Notes under the pieces: model-generated | Database searches by the model: none | Seen by the model: the letters and a program-made list of their open reading frames with translations, nothing else | Told to the model about the DNA's origin: nothing | Origin: Gracilaria domingensis | Taxonomy: Eukaryota; Rhodophyta; Florideophyceae; Gracilariales; Gracilariaceae | Reading direction: 5' to 3' | Length of the DNA: 64,000 nt | Assembly: GCA_022539475.1 (NCBI GenBank) | Contig: VCMS01000149.1 | Location: 62,001-126,000, forward strand | Part shown: piece by piece, positions 1 through 11,200 of the stretch | How positions within the stretch are numbered: the first letter of the stretch is position 1 | How the letters are laid out: each line of letters opens with the position of its first letter | Program-made: the position numbers and the translations under genes

Positions 1-2280
1 AATTGCCGTCAGGTCGACATGAATCTCGTCAGCGCTCAAGAAACTCGACGCGTCCTCGATCGTCTGGCTGGATATACCATGTCTCCTTTGCTTTGGAAGA
101 AGATCGCGCGTGGCTTGAGCGCGGGTCGCGTGCAGAGCGTGGCTATGTCCGTCATCGTCAAGCGTGAGATCGATCGGTTGCGTTTTCGAGCTGCCAGCTA
201 TTGCGGAGCAACTGCAACATTCCTCGGGTCTTCGAGCCCAATAAATGCGACTTTGTCCAGTATAGATGGTGTTCGAATGGTTAAGGGTAGCGATTTTGCT
301 GATGAGACGGGGGAACTGACTCAAACTGCTCGGGACAAAGCGCTTCCTCCATTCCATCATGACAGAATGCAAACTCTGTGTGATAGCCTAGATAGGCAAA
401 ACGCTAGAGTCAAGTCTGTTGTAAATCGTAACACGTTACGTCATCCGCCATTGCCGCTCATCACCTCGACTCTGCAACAGGAATGTGGAAACCAGTTTGG
501 CTTCGGAGCCGGGAGGACTATGCGAGTGGCTCAAAAGCTGTACGAAAACGGATTGATTACGTACATGCGAACAGATAACCCCAAACTCAGTGACTCGGCT
601 GTGGAGTCATGCCGAGAGGCAGTAGAACGCTTGCATGGAAAGGATATGCTACGTGATCAAGACACAAAAACACGCCGCGCTAAAACCAAGGCTGCCCAAG
701 CTGCTCATGAAGCTATTCGGCCAGCTGGAACCAAGTTCAAAGAGCCTCATGAGTTAACAGAATTGGACAAAGATGAGCACGCTGTGTATTCCCTGATTTT
801 CCGACGAACTCTTGCTTCTCAGATGTGCAGTGCGAAGCTCCACAAGACAACCATCAAGATTGACGTGCCAATACTTGGCGATGAGGCTCACAGCATGGTG
901 GAGTTCAGGGCTAGCGGAACAACTGTAATCCATCCAGGGTTTTTGAAAGCCTATGAAAGCAACGACGCTGAGGAAGATTCCTCTTTTTTACCGCAAGTTG
1001 AAGAAGGCATGACGCTCGATGTACAAGAGATAGAGGTTTTAGATCACGCAACTAAACCCCCAGCGCGATACAACGACGCTTCCCTGGTCAAAGTTTTGGA
1101 AGAACTTGGTGTTGGCCGACCAAGTACCTACGCAGGTATAATTGAAAAGCTTATCACGAGGGGCTATGTTTATCGCGGAAGTTCTCTACGAGAAGAGAAG
1201 AAAATACCTCAACGCGCATTGGTCCCAGGTCTTACAGCTTTTGCCGTGGAAAAGCTTTTAGGACAACACTTTCCTTCTTTTATTGATGCTGAGTTTACCG
1301 CGGACATGGAGACTGCCCTTGACCAAATAGCTGCTGGGAACGCGGAGAGAACCCAGTTTTTGAAAGATTACTACTGCGGCGAAAATGGTCTCGCTTCGTC
1401 AGTGGAGCGGAGCGAGAACGATATTCATGCAAGTGTGTTTCGTCGAATTTTGCTGCCAAACATGCCCACGGAAATGTTGGAGGCCGCTGAGGAGGGCGCA
1501 GGGATACGTGGTGCACAGAGGGCTTCTTCCACAACCGGCACTGTAGCAAGCGCATCGGAGAATGGTACGGCTTCAAGAGAGCATGACAGTGCCGTGTCAA
1601 ACGACGATGACTGGGCCCACACTAAAGTACTGGTCAGTTCGTACGGACCATACGTCGAGAGAGGTGGGAAAGTAGTCGCGTCACTGCCAAAAACAACACT
1701 CGCAGACGATTTGTCTGCGGACCGGCTGAGGAAGATACTCCGAATCGCTGAAGATCCTGTAATTGGTACTGACCCTAAAACGGGAATGTCCATGCTGCTA
1801 AAGACCTCAAGATACGGCCCATACCTACAGCTTGGAGGAGAGGACGATTACTCGGACGGCGAAAAGCCGAAGCGAAGTGGTCTCCTGCCGGGCATGGACG
1901 TCGAAGATATCAACGTGGAAGTCGCCTCAAAGTTGTTGAGCCTCCCACGTTTGCTTGGAACTCATCCGGAGACAGGCCGTGAGATTCAAGCTGCAATTGG
2001 GCCTTATGGGCCGTATGTAGTACACGGAGATACATTCGTTTCGCTTCGAAACTCGGATCTGGGGGTGTTAGACGTGGAGTTTCCAGAAGCTCTTGAGCTT
2101 GTTAACGCCTCGGAACATCGAAAAAGGCTGCGAAGCGAGAAACAGGCGCAAAAGCTGAAAGATTCTGATGCAACGGATAACAAAAAATCGGGGTCAAAGT
2201 CGCCTTCGAAGAAGCCAGCCTCTCCAAAGTCGAGAAAGAACCCAAAGATTCGAGCGGCGGTTGCGAAACGGAAAACATAG
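1..2280 (+). CDS. topA: Bacterial-type (type IA) DNA topoisomerase I, 5' end cut by window
   Basis: Type IA enzyme that relaxes negatively supercoiled DNA through a transient 5'-phosphotyrosine link. The frame is open to base 1 (codons before the first ATG at 19 fit the family), so the Toprim domain lies outside the window. Numbering from that ATG, the catalytic tyrosine is Y182 in GLITYMRTDNPKL, preceded by the conserved SAGRVQSVA block. After the core come three short repeats of the TopA C-terminal type, each with a GPY signature (about residues 540-565, 598-612 and 655-672), then a lysine/serine-rich basic tail. No zinc-ribbon cysteines are seen, so the tail type is that of cyanobacterial, rickettsial and plant organelle TopA rather than E. 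coli TopA. A plastid or mitochondrial role is likely but cannot be tested without the N-terminus. It converges on the eEF3 gene. Confidence 0.93.
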   Translation, partial: NCRQVDMNLVSAQETRRVLDRLAGYTMSPLLWKKIARGLSAGRVQSVAMSVIVKREIDRLRFRAASYCGATATFLGSSSPINATLSSIDGVRMVKGSDFADETGELTQTARDKALPPFHHDRMQTLCDSLDRQNARVKSVVNRNTLRHPPLPLITSTLQQECGNQFGFGAGRTMRVAQKLYENGLITYMRTDNPKLSDSAVESCREAVERLHGKDMLRDQDTKTRRAKTKAAQAAHEAIRPAGTKFKEPHELTELDKDEHAVYSLIFRRTLASQMCSAKLHKTTIKIDVPILGDEAHSMVEFRASGTTVIHPGFLKAYESNDAEEDSSFLPQVEEGMTLDVQEIEVLDHATKPPARYNDASLVKVLEELGVGRPSTYAGIIEKLITRGYVYRGSSLREEKKIPQRALVPGLTAFAVEKLLGQHFPSFIDAEFTADMETALDQIAAGNAERTQFLKDYYCGENGLASSVERSENDIHASVFRRILLPNMPTEMLEAAEEGAGIRGAQRASSTTGTVASASENGTASREHDSAVSNDDDWAHTKVLVSSYGPYVERGGKVVASLPKTTLADDLSADRLRKILRIAEDPVIGTDPKTGMSMLLKTSRYGPYLQLGGEDDYSDGEKPKRSGLLPGMDVEDINVEVASKLLSLPRLLGTHPETGREIQAAIGPYGPYVVHGDTFVSLRNSDLGVLDVEFPEALELVNASEHRKRLRSEKQAQKLKDSDATDNKKSGSKSPSKKPASPKSRKNPKIRAAVAKRKT

Positions 2281-2846
2281 AGGAGAGCAGACACACTTTT
2301 GTAGATTGAAGGTAAACTGAATGCATACATAGTAGTGATAGCTTTCCGCATAGAACGTTTGAAGCGGCAATCTTAGCGGAGTCTGTCGTACGTTAGGTCT
2401 CTCTCTCTCTCTTTTAAGGGCACATTAGCTTAACGAGAACTAAATGCAGAGCGATCCTGAAAGAATCGCTCCCTCTACGTTAGGTCAATAGGTAGCGTAG
2501 CACTCTAGTCTTTTGTCAAGCTCGCGTAATCTTCGAGGGCTATAAGGATATCCTTGCAGAAGAGAGAGAAGGACTAGTATTATACACTTTAAGGTACAGT
2601 AACACAGCGGTCCGTACATATCTCGCTCGGGCATGTCTACATGTCGCGTATAAGAACTGAAAGAGAGATAAAAAGAAATCCGTCTGTTGCTGTGAGCTCG
2701 GTAAGAGGGTGTTTCAAACGAATAAAATGTTTTATAAGCGAGAAATCGATATATCTGAAGAGGGGAGGATGCATGTCCTTTGTAACGCAGGGCCTAGGCG
2801 AAGTGGGCTAACACTCTGCGTCTCTAACACATCGCCTATCGTGTCT
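2281..2846. other. Intergenic region between two convergent genes
   Basis: This stretch holds the 3' untranslated regions of topA (+) and eEF3 (-). A short CT microsatellite lies at 2399-2412 and an AATAAA-like polyadenylation signal near 2720. I see no coding region or RNA gene in it. Confidence 0.6.
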
Positions 2847-5800
2847 TCAATATTCACTTTCTGAGTCAGTACCATTGATACCCTCATAGTACTCACCGGA
2901 AGCCTTCTGAGCAGCGCGCTTACGGTCGAGCTTCTTCTTCTCCTGACGAGACATCTTCTTCTTCCTCTTCGGACCCTTCACCTTGACAGTGTTTCCGAAG
3001 GCGTCAGTCATCTCAGTAATCTGCTTAGTCTCAATCTTCTCCTTCTCAGCATTCTTTGTCCAATCCAAGTCACCTTCAAGGTTGAGCTTGGCTGGTTCGG
3101 TTTCAGTGGCTGGAGTCAAGTTCCAGATTTCTGGGCAGACTTCACCAGTGAACTCGGAGTTATGAGAAATAATCACGACACCACCTTCAAACTGCTTGAT
3201 CGCATTGGCAAGAGCCACGAGAGAGTCACGGTCAAGATAGTTAGTCGGCTCATCGAGAATAATGATGTGAGGGCAGTTCCAAAGGGCAGCAGCGAGGGCG
3301 ACCTTAACTTTCTGACCACCAGACAAGGCACCCAATCGGCAATGAGTTCCGAATTCACGGTCAAGTCCACAGTTCTCGAGGTGACGCTCAACGTTCGAGG
3401 AAGTCAGAGGCATGGTATGTGCCGAAGCTCGTGAGGCAACCTTCTCGTCAACAGTCTTGATAGCCTTGCTCCATCCGAGCTTTTCAAGCTTTTCCAGACT
3501 CAACCATGCAGTAAATGTAGATGGTTTCCCAACCCATTTGACTTCATACTCGTAATCAGCCTTAGTACCCTTTCTAGTTCGTCGCTGGGACGTGAGACGA
3601 TCGATCACGAGCTTCTCGCGATGTTCCTTTCCATCCTCAGTCACCCACACGTATTGGACGGGAGTCTTCATGAGCTTCAACTCCTCGTCACTGACTTGCA
3701 TAGTATCCTTCTGCAAGGCCTCACGATCTTCGCCATAGGCATAGCGCCAACGGATATACTCATTAGGTGTTTTCTCGAGATGGTTCTCGATATGATGGAA
3801 GGCATGTTGGGCAATGTAACCAATACGGCAATTAGCGTGCTTCCATACGGATCCTGAGTCAGGTTCCAATTCTCCAGTGAGCAATTTGATAATCGTGGAC
3901 TTTCCGGCACCGTTGGGACCAATACAAGCCACACGAGAAGCCAGGGAACAGCGGATGGTAATTCCGGCAACCTGCGGGCGATTGGCAGAGGGATATGTGA
4001 ACTGAACATTTTCCATCTTAATGATAGCCTTACCCTTCGAGTTGATACCCTCAAGGACGCCAGGCTTCGGGAAGGCGAACTTCGACTTGGAGGTTTTGAG
4101 CTCAAAGAAGGACTTCGCCTTCGGCACCTTCTTCACGAACTCAACTAGGTTGCCCTTGTGAAGCTTCAACTTCAGATTCTCAATTTGGATGATATGAGTA
4201 GTGACGTTGGTGAGAAGACCCTTGTCATGAGAGACGATGATGGAAGTCACGTCCTTCAGATTGTTGAGATAGTCCTCAACCCACTTGACATTCACAACAT
4301 CAAGATGATTTGTTGGCTCATCCAACAAAAGGATATCAGCGTTTTGAAGCATAGCCCGAGCAAGTGCTAGCTTCATGCGCCAACCTCCAGACAGAAAAGA
4401 GACTGAACCAGTGAGCATAAGCTGCGTGAAGCCGACGGAAGACAACACGGATTCAATAGTTTCACGTGGAACGTTACATGCTTTGATGGCCTCATCAGCA
4501 AACACATAGTCGACAACGTTGAGATGACTCAGTTCCCCAAGAATATCAGCCTCTACAAAGACGGTACGAACCTCATCAGGTGGAGGGAACCCTTCGACCT
4601 GACCGTTCGCGATGGCACGCATCAGTGTGGTCTTGCCGCACTCATTGGGACCAAGAAGTCCATAGCGGAAACCTCTCTTCAGGCGAAGGTCTGTGTTGTT
4701 GAGAAGCACCTTTGAGCCGTAAGCGAGGGAGAACTTGCAGCGGCAGAGTTCCTCAGCGTCCTCCTCTTCCTCTTCTTCGTCGACAATAGTCATGTACTTG
4801 GTGCAACGAGAGAGCATATCCTTAACGAGCTCATCGACGGAACCTTCCGACACGAATGGACTCAAGACCGGAACAATCGACACCTTCCACTCGTCGAAGT
4901 CAAGAGCCTGGTTAGCTATCAAAATAGAAGTCTCCTCAGTGACGAAACCCATGGCCTTCTCAAACGAGTCTCCAACCTCGGCCTTAGCACAACTGTCCTT
5001 CAGGGTGGTCAAAACTGTTTCCTTTTGCACACGTGGTGGCTCGGGAGCCATACCTTCACCCTTAGAAGCAGAGTCCAAAACTTCGACACCATCAGCGCAC
5101 ACAGAGCGGGCTTCAGGGTCTGAAATCTCATCAGCGGCACGCTTGAGGGCCGGCATGAGAGTGGGAATGAATGGCTGCACATCTGAGGGACGCTCAACAA
5201 GCTTCGCCATATTAGTGATAATCTTGGCAGAGATACGCTTGAGCGGGGTGGATCGAGTTTGGAATGCCCTCTTGAGTAGGGGAACTGTGATGGCGAGGGC
5301 ATTGCATTCCACCTGGGCAACAAAAGTAGTAGCAGCAAGCTTGTGAATAGCATCCTCAACCTTGGTAGGGTTACCAAGGGCAGTCATGAGATGGGGAACG
5401 AGTGGCTTGACATCTGGGTTGTCAATACAGTCACACATGCTAGACATGGCCTCCTTTGCCCCATTGGACAAAGCGGCCTTGGCTTCACACATGAGCGGTG
5501 CAACAGCCGGCACAAGCTCAGGCATGCAAGAGCCAATCTCCTGAGGGGCATCAGTTGCGATCTTACGGATAAGCGTAAGAGCGCCAACCTGGGTTTGCCA
5601 CTTGGACTGAATGCTGAGACCCTGTACGAGGGGCTGGAGGCAAATTGCGCGCTTGGCGACTGGCGGAAGCACGTCGACCAAGGCACCTGCTGCAGCGGTG
5701 GCGGTGCTCTGAACATTGCGGCTGTGCTTGTCAGCCATAAGGGTAAGGAGAGCAGAGAGCATCGGAGAAAGATAAGGAGCCGCGGCAAGACCATGGCGGG

Positions 5801-6056
5801 AAATGAGAGCAGAATAAACATGAAGAGCTATCTCACGCTCGGTGGCGCGTTTCTTGTCGGAGGTGGAGAGAACTTGAGCCAGGGCGGCACCCAAAGCAGA
5901 GCCGTCAGAGAGGCAGTCCAATGACGTGCAGTTCTCGTCGACAAAAGCGGCGGCAGCGGCGGCGCGGGCATCCTTGACAGTGAGAAGCTTTTCGAAAGCT
6001 GGCTTGATGGTATCGACCGCAGCAAGGTCACGGAAAGTAATCGCCGGAGAAGCCAT
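2847..6056 (-). CDS. Translation elongation factor 3 (eEF3-like ABC-F ATPase)
   Basis: eEF3 is a ribosome-bound ATPase that helps release E-site tRNA and drives late translocation; it is essential in fungi. The 1069-residue product has the full fungal layout: N-terminal HEAT repeats (about 30-330), an acidic linker (426-436), ABC1 with Walker A GPNECGKT (469-476), signature LSGG (555-558) and DEPTNHLD (579-586), then ABC2 with Walker A GPNGAGKS (713-720), a chromodomain-like insertion (about 815-880, YEYEVKWVGK), signature LSGG (911-914) and DEPTNYLD (935-942). It ends in a lysine-rich tail that in the fungal protein binds the ribosome. Length matches the yeast protein (about 1044). In ABC1 a glutamate stands where fungal proteins usually have glycine in GPNGCGK; the Walker pattern itself is kept. 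The chromodomain insertion separates it from other ABC-F proteins. Confidence 0.95.
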   Translation of the reverse strand: MASPAITFRDLAAVDTIKPAFEKLLTVKDARAAAAAAFVDENCTSLDCLSDGSALGAALAQVLSTSDKKRATEREIALHVYSALISRHGLAAAPYLSPMLSALLTLMADKHSRNVQSTATAAAGALVDVLPPVAKRAICLQPLVQGLSIQSKWQTQVGALTLIRKIATDAPQEIGSCMPELVPAVAPLMCEAKAALSNGAKEAMSSMCDCIDNPDVKPLVPHLMTALGNPTKVEDAIHKLAATTFVAQVECNALAITVPLLKRAFQTRSTPLKRISAKIITNMAKLVERPSDVQPFIPTLMPALKRAADEISDPEARSVCADGVEVLDSASKGEGMAPEPPRVQKETVLTTLKDSCAKAEVGDSFEKAMGFVTEETSILIANQALDFDEWKVSIVPVLSPFVSEGSVDELVKDMLSRCTKYMTIVDEEEEEEDAEELCRCKFSLAYGSKVLLNNTDLRLKRGFRYGLLGPNECGKTTLMRAIANGQVEGFPPPDEVRTVFVEADILGELSHLNVVDYVFADEAIKACNVPRETIESVLSSVGFTQLMLTGSVSFLSGGWRMKLALARAMLQNADILLLDEPTNHLDVVNVKWVEDYLNNLKDVTSIIVSHDKGLLTNVTTHIIQIENLKLKLHKGNLVEFVKKVPKAKSFFELKTSKSKFAFPKPGVLEGINSKGKAIIKMENVQFTYPSANRPQVAGITIRCSLASRVACIGPNGAGKSTIIKLLTGELEPDSGSVWKHANCRIGYIAQHAFHHIENHLEKTPNEYIRWRYAYGEDREALQKDTMQVSDEELKLMKTPVQYVWVTEDGKEHREKLVIDRLTSQRRTRKGTKADYEYEVKWVGKPSTFTAWLSLEKLEKLGWSKAIKTVDEKVASRASAHTMPLTSSNVERHLENCGLDREFGTHCRLGALSGGQKVKVALAAALWNCPHIIILDEPTNYLDRDSLVALANAIKQFEGGVVIISHNSEFTGEVCPEIWNLTPATETEPAKLNLEGDLDWTKNAEKEKIETKQITEMTDAFGNTVKVKGPKRKKKMSRQEKKKLDRKRAAQKASGEYYEGINGTDSESEY

Positions 6057-8273
6057 TGCAAAATTGGCAGAAGGAGTTACAAAAGCCGGATGGGGACCGC
6101 TAGTTAGCAGTAATGTTAGTACAAAAAAGGGCCGGGACGGACGACGGCAAGACGTATCGGGGGTGCGTGCGGTGCAGAAACGCTTCGGGCGCCGACGACG
6201 GCGGGCGCTTTAAGTAGCGCGCGCGCCGCGGCGGCGGCCGCGCAATGCAGCGGAACAAGCCAGCGTGACTTGCTCGCGTGACGGAGTACAAGTGCGCTGA
6301 TTGGACGCCAAGGCGGCGGCATCAAACATATGTGGCGCGAACGAGGCGGTGATTGGCGCGCCATCGAATAGCGCGTGAAGCTGCGAGCCAAGTGGGAACA
6401 CTTGTCGGGGAGAAAGCGCCCGACGTTGAGAGAGCATCGCGAAACGGACCAATAGATGCGCCCGAACATGCCACGTGGATGGCGCGTCGCATTTTTGGCG
6501 CGGTCACGCGGGGCGCGCCGACGGGAATCGTGACGACGCGCTTCCGTCAACAGCGGCCGCGGCGGCACCCCTTGGCGTTCAACCGTCGTGCGTCGCGCGC
6601 GGAATTCAATATTGCACACGTGGCGCTGACTTGCTGTGCGCGGCGTAAGCAAATCAGCTGCGCGCGCCAGCGTCGACTTTTGCGTCGACGGATACCGCAG
6701 CGCCGCTTTACACGTCAGCGCCATCAAGTCCTCTCTGCTTCTGTGTGTGTTGTTACCGTCATGCGGCAGCGTGCTCCGGTCGAGCTGAATAGCTGCCCTC
6801 GCACTGCCTGAATGCTCTGCTGCCCCTCTTTTGCTGCGCTGACGCAAATTACCGGAGCTGCCAGCCTGTGCTGGCTTTTCCAGCGTGTATCATTGTAGAT
6901 AGCTCTACCAAATCTTAGGGCCAAGTTGGTCCTCAGCTCCAGCTCGTGCACTTCTGTTGCTTCTCAGATATTTCAGCCCCGAGGGCTTGTCAGCGCTCGG
7001 CCTTACCTTCCAATCATATATTATCATGTCGCAGCCCTGAGGCTGCGGCATCTCCGTGACCTTAGCTCCGCCACATTCAACGCTCTGCCAAGGGAAGGTT
7101 ATTTCTTTGCTTCTTCCTCTCATGAGCTAAATGAATCTCTTACTTCTTGCTTGCAACTATGCATTTTGACCTGTTTCTGTGACAATCGCAATGCGTACTC
7201 TTTCTGTTGGATTCGCCTTTTTTTCTTTCATATCCAGCTTTCATAGACAAGCTCCGATTAAGCTTAGCACGTGCATCGCAAGAGTATCCAACCTTCCTTT
7301 TGGCACTATCACGTTTATCTCATATATTTCATGCAACTTCGTCAGAGCATCTTTGATTCCAACAAATTTCGACGTACTCCGAGGTAGTCACCTTCATACA
7401 TTTGTACGACTGAGATTAAGGCAGCCTCAATCTAAAAAAACGTCGCTCGGAATATTTACAGGTGTCACGTAGTTAACTCATTTGTATCGTATGTTCTCAC
7501 GATTCTGCCAGAACAGTGAACCAGTGAGCATTAGCGTTGTAGTGCCATTATCCTTGCACATCTTGTTTCAAAAGCGCTCAGCAAACAACATGAGTCTTCT
7601 TCTTTTCTTTATTTTGGACAGTAGTTTCTTATTCCTAAACTACAGTAGAGCCTCATAGGAGGTTCTCTCTTTAAAAAGGCCAAAGAATTTCTGTGAATTA
7701 TGTCTTATCAGGTACGGCACTGATGATTTGGCTTCTTGTGGCTGTCCAGCCAAGAAACATTGAGTCAAGTAAGGTTTTCTCAGTAGTGCCGATACCGTCG
7801 GTTGCGCATCCTTATGATCCCTCTCTCACTGAATAAACATGGTTCTCCAACAGTTCATGTCCTCACTGTTGTTACGCAAGTAGCCAGCTACGTGACCGAG
7901 CCGGCGACATAGTATCACAAGGCATTCCAGCCTCCACCTGCAAGTACACTCAACAACAATGGGCTTCCTTTGGTCCCACATTCTCCATATCTACGTATCT
8001 ATCTACGCAGTTCTTTCTACCACTCTTTTTGAAAAAGACTTTTTACGTTCTGTTTTATTTTCAATTGTTTCACTGGTGCCAGTTCGTGCAGATCCAGCAA
8101 TGCACCCTCACTACGGCCATCGCCGCCGGCACACTACTTCAGCCACAGTTTCACTCCTCGATTCCTTACGCAGTTTCCACATTGGTAAACAGGTAACTTG
8201 AATTATTGTTATCCTTGAGTACCGCCATATACGCAGATCTTCCCTGCAGTTACGGGATCCTTTTACTAACTTT
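6057..8273. promoter_or_regulatory. Long divergent intergenic region; GC-rich island at 6100-6860
   Basis: The region separates the divergent eEF3 (-) and IleRS (+) genes, so it should hold both promoters. Bases 6100-6860 are strikingly GC- and CpG-rich (for example GCGCGCGCCGCGG near 6220), while 6900-8270 is closer to average. Many reading frames stay open in the GC-rich part, as expected from composition alone; none resembles a known protein. A small inverted repeat (GCAGCC...GGCTGC) lies near 7035. I could not recognise a TATA box with confidence. Confidence 0.5.
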
Positions 8274-11200
8274 ATGGCAAGGCTCCAAGATGTGCCGGAA
8301 CGCATCAGTTTTCCAGATGCCGAACAGTCTATTTTGAGGCACTGGCAAGATATAGATGCATTTCATACTTCTAACAAACTGTCCGAGGGGCGACCGGTCT
8401 ACTCCTTTTACGATGGCCCCCCATTCGCCACCGGCCTTCCACACTACGGCCATCTGCTCGCCGGAACAATTAAGGATACCGTGACCAGATTTGCGTATCA
8501 AACTGGTCACCATGTTCCTCGCCGTTTCGGGTGGGATTGTCATGGTCTTCCAATTGAGTTTGAGATTGAAAAGCAACTTGGTATCAAGAGCAAGAATGAA
8601 GTTTTAGAGTTTGGGATTGACAAATACAATGCTGAGTGTAGAAAGATTGTCATGCGGTACGCGAAAGAATGGGAGCACGTTGTAAACCGCTTGGGCAGAT
8701 GGATCGATTTCGAAAACGATTACAAGACTCTGGATACAACGTTTATGGAATCTATTTGGTGGGTGTTCAAGACTCTTTATGACAAAGATCTTGTTTACAA
8801 AGGCTTTCGCGTCATGCCATATTCCACCGGCTGTACGACACCGCTGTCGAACTTCGAGGCTGGATTAAACTACAAGGAGGTAGATGATCCGGCAGTAACA
8901 GTGTCTTTTCCGATTGTAGATTCTGATATTCCCGCATCGTTTCTGGCGTGGACGACGACTCCCTGGACATTGCCCTCCAATCTTGCTTTATGTGTGAATC
9001 CAGAATTTGATTACGTTTACGTCGCCGATGAGAAATCGTCGCAAACATATGTCCTGGCCGAGTCTCGTTTGGTACAACTGTACAAAAATCCGAAGAAGAA
9101 GAAGGGATTTGAGATTTTGAAAAAGGTCAAGGGCGCTAATCTCGTTGGCTTGCGGTACAAGCCACTGTTTGACTACTTTGTCGAGGAAATGGGAGACAAC
9201 GCGTTCCGTGTGCTGCAAGACGATTACGTTACTGATTCCGACGGTACTGGCATTGTGCACCAGGCTCCTGCTTTTGGCGAAGATGACCACCGTGTTTGTA
9301 TTGCGAATGGCGTTGTTGAAGCAGATGCCGATCTTCCTTGTCCCGTTGACGCGGATGGAAAGTTCACTACTCCAGTGGTGGACTTCGAAGGATTATACAT
9401 CAAAGATGCTGACAAGAAGATCGTCGCGGCGTTAAAGGACGCGGGCCGAGTCATTAAGAACGAATCTGTTAACCATAGATATCCCTTCTGCTGGAGATCG
9501 GACACACCTCTTATGCAACGTGCTGTGCCATCGTGGTTTGTTCGCGTAACTGAAGTAAAGGAGAAGCTTGTGGCTAACAATAAGGAAACGTACTGGGTCC
9601 CCGGGTTCGTTCAACACAACCGTTTTGGGACCTGGTTGGAGAATGCACGAGACTGGAATGTATCTAGAAATCGTTACTGGGGGACACCTCTTCCCATATG
9701 GACAAATGAAGAAACAGGAGAGCGAATTGTGATTGGCTCTATCAAGGAGCTGGAAGAACTTTCTGGGGATTCTGGTATCACGGACATTCATCGAGAACAC
9801 GTCGACGGCATTGAGATCAAGTCCCCTAAAACTGGTGCTGTTTTGAGACGTGTGTCTGAAGTGTTCGATTGTTGGTTTGAGAGCGGTTCAATGCCCTACT
9901 CATCTCAACATTATCCTTTCGAGAAAGATAGTGAAGAGGCCTTCAAGAATTCGTTCCCTGCTGACTTTGTTGCAGAGGGGTTGGATCAAACTCGTGGCTG
10001 GTTTTACACATTAATGGTACTGTCCACTGCGCTCTTCAATAAGCCTGCGTTTAAGAACTGTGTAGTTAACGGCCTCGTACTTGCCGAGGATGGGAAGAAG
10101 ATGTCGAAAAGATTGAAGAACTACCCAGATCCCGTTCATGTGTTCGATTCATACGGTGCCGATGCCTTACGTCTCTACTTGATTAATTCGCCTGTAGTCA
10201 GAGCTGAGCCGTTGAAGTTCAGGGAAGATGGAGTGAGAGATGTGGTAAGGGATGTCATGTTGCCATGGTTCAATGCACTACGCTTTCTCGTGCAAAACGT
10301 ACGAGCTCTTGAGATTTCTTCACAATGCCCGGTTACCATTGAAGATGCGGTTAAGTATGCGGAGCACAAAAATCAAATGGATCACTGGATTGACTCAGCT
10401 CTTGGGTCCCTAACAGAATCCGTACATGAAGAAATGGGAGCTTACCGTCTATATGCAGTTGTGCCAAAGCTTCTGAGCTTCATTGATTCTCTCACTGACT
10501 GGTATGTGCGTTTGAACAGACCGCGCCTAAAAGGATTGGCTACCGTGGAGGAGCAAAGGGCCGCTCTAGGGACCCTTGGTCATGTCCTACTCTCCTTGTC
10601 TCGCCTGATGGCCCCTTTCGCTCCGTTCTTCGCCGACTACACATATCAGATTCTAAAGCCAATGGCACCCGCGGAACTAACGATGGATTCGGTTCACTTC
10701 CTCATGCTACCTAGTGTTAACCAGGACGCTGTAGACAAACAATTTGAGGTTTCTGTCCAGCATATGAGAGATGCTATTGTTCTCGGGCGTTTTGCAAGAT
10801 GGCACCGTGAAATACCGCTGAAGCAACCACTGAAAGAAGCCATAGTAGTCCACAGAGAGCAGGGCGTTCTTGATGCCATCAAATCATTAGAAGGATATGT
10901 CAAGTCTGAATTGAACATTCGGACATTGAAGTACTCGGCTGACGAATCCGAATACGTTATCCTGAAAGCTGATGCGGACGGAAGAGTTCTTGGGAAGAAA
11001 CTTGGAAAGAGCTTCAAGGCTGTTTTCAAGGCCGTGAAGGATCTTAGTGCGGAACAAGTTTCTCGTTTCGAGGAAGAAGGTAAGATGGAAATCGCTGGAC
11101 ATGTACTAACTACAAATGATGTTAAGATTACGAGAAAGCTGCGGGACAGCTTTGAGAACGGGGGTGATTTACAAGTCGAAGCGCAGTCCGACGGGCTACT

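Noticed and set aside
1-2280. Bacterial contamination as the source of the TopA gene
   Set aside because: It is continuous with a eukaryotic eEF3 gene, and TopA-type enzymes with these C-terminal repeats occur in plastid-bearing eukaryotes.
6116-6847. Long open frames on both strands in the GC-rich island
   Set aside because: High GC lowers stop frequency; the frames are low-complexity Arg/Ala/Pro sequence without any recognisable domain.
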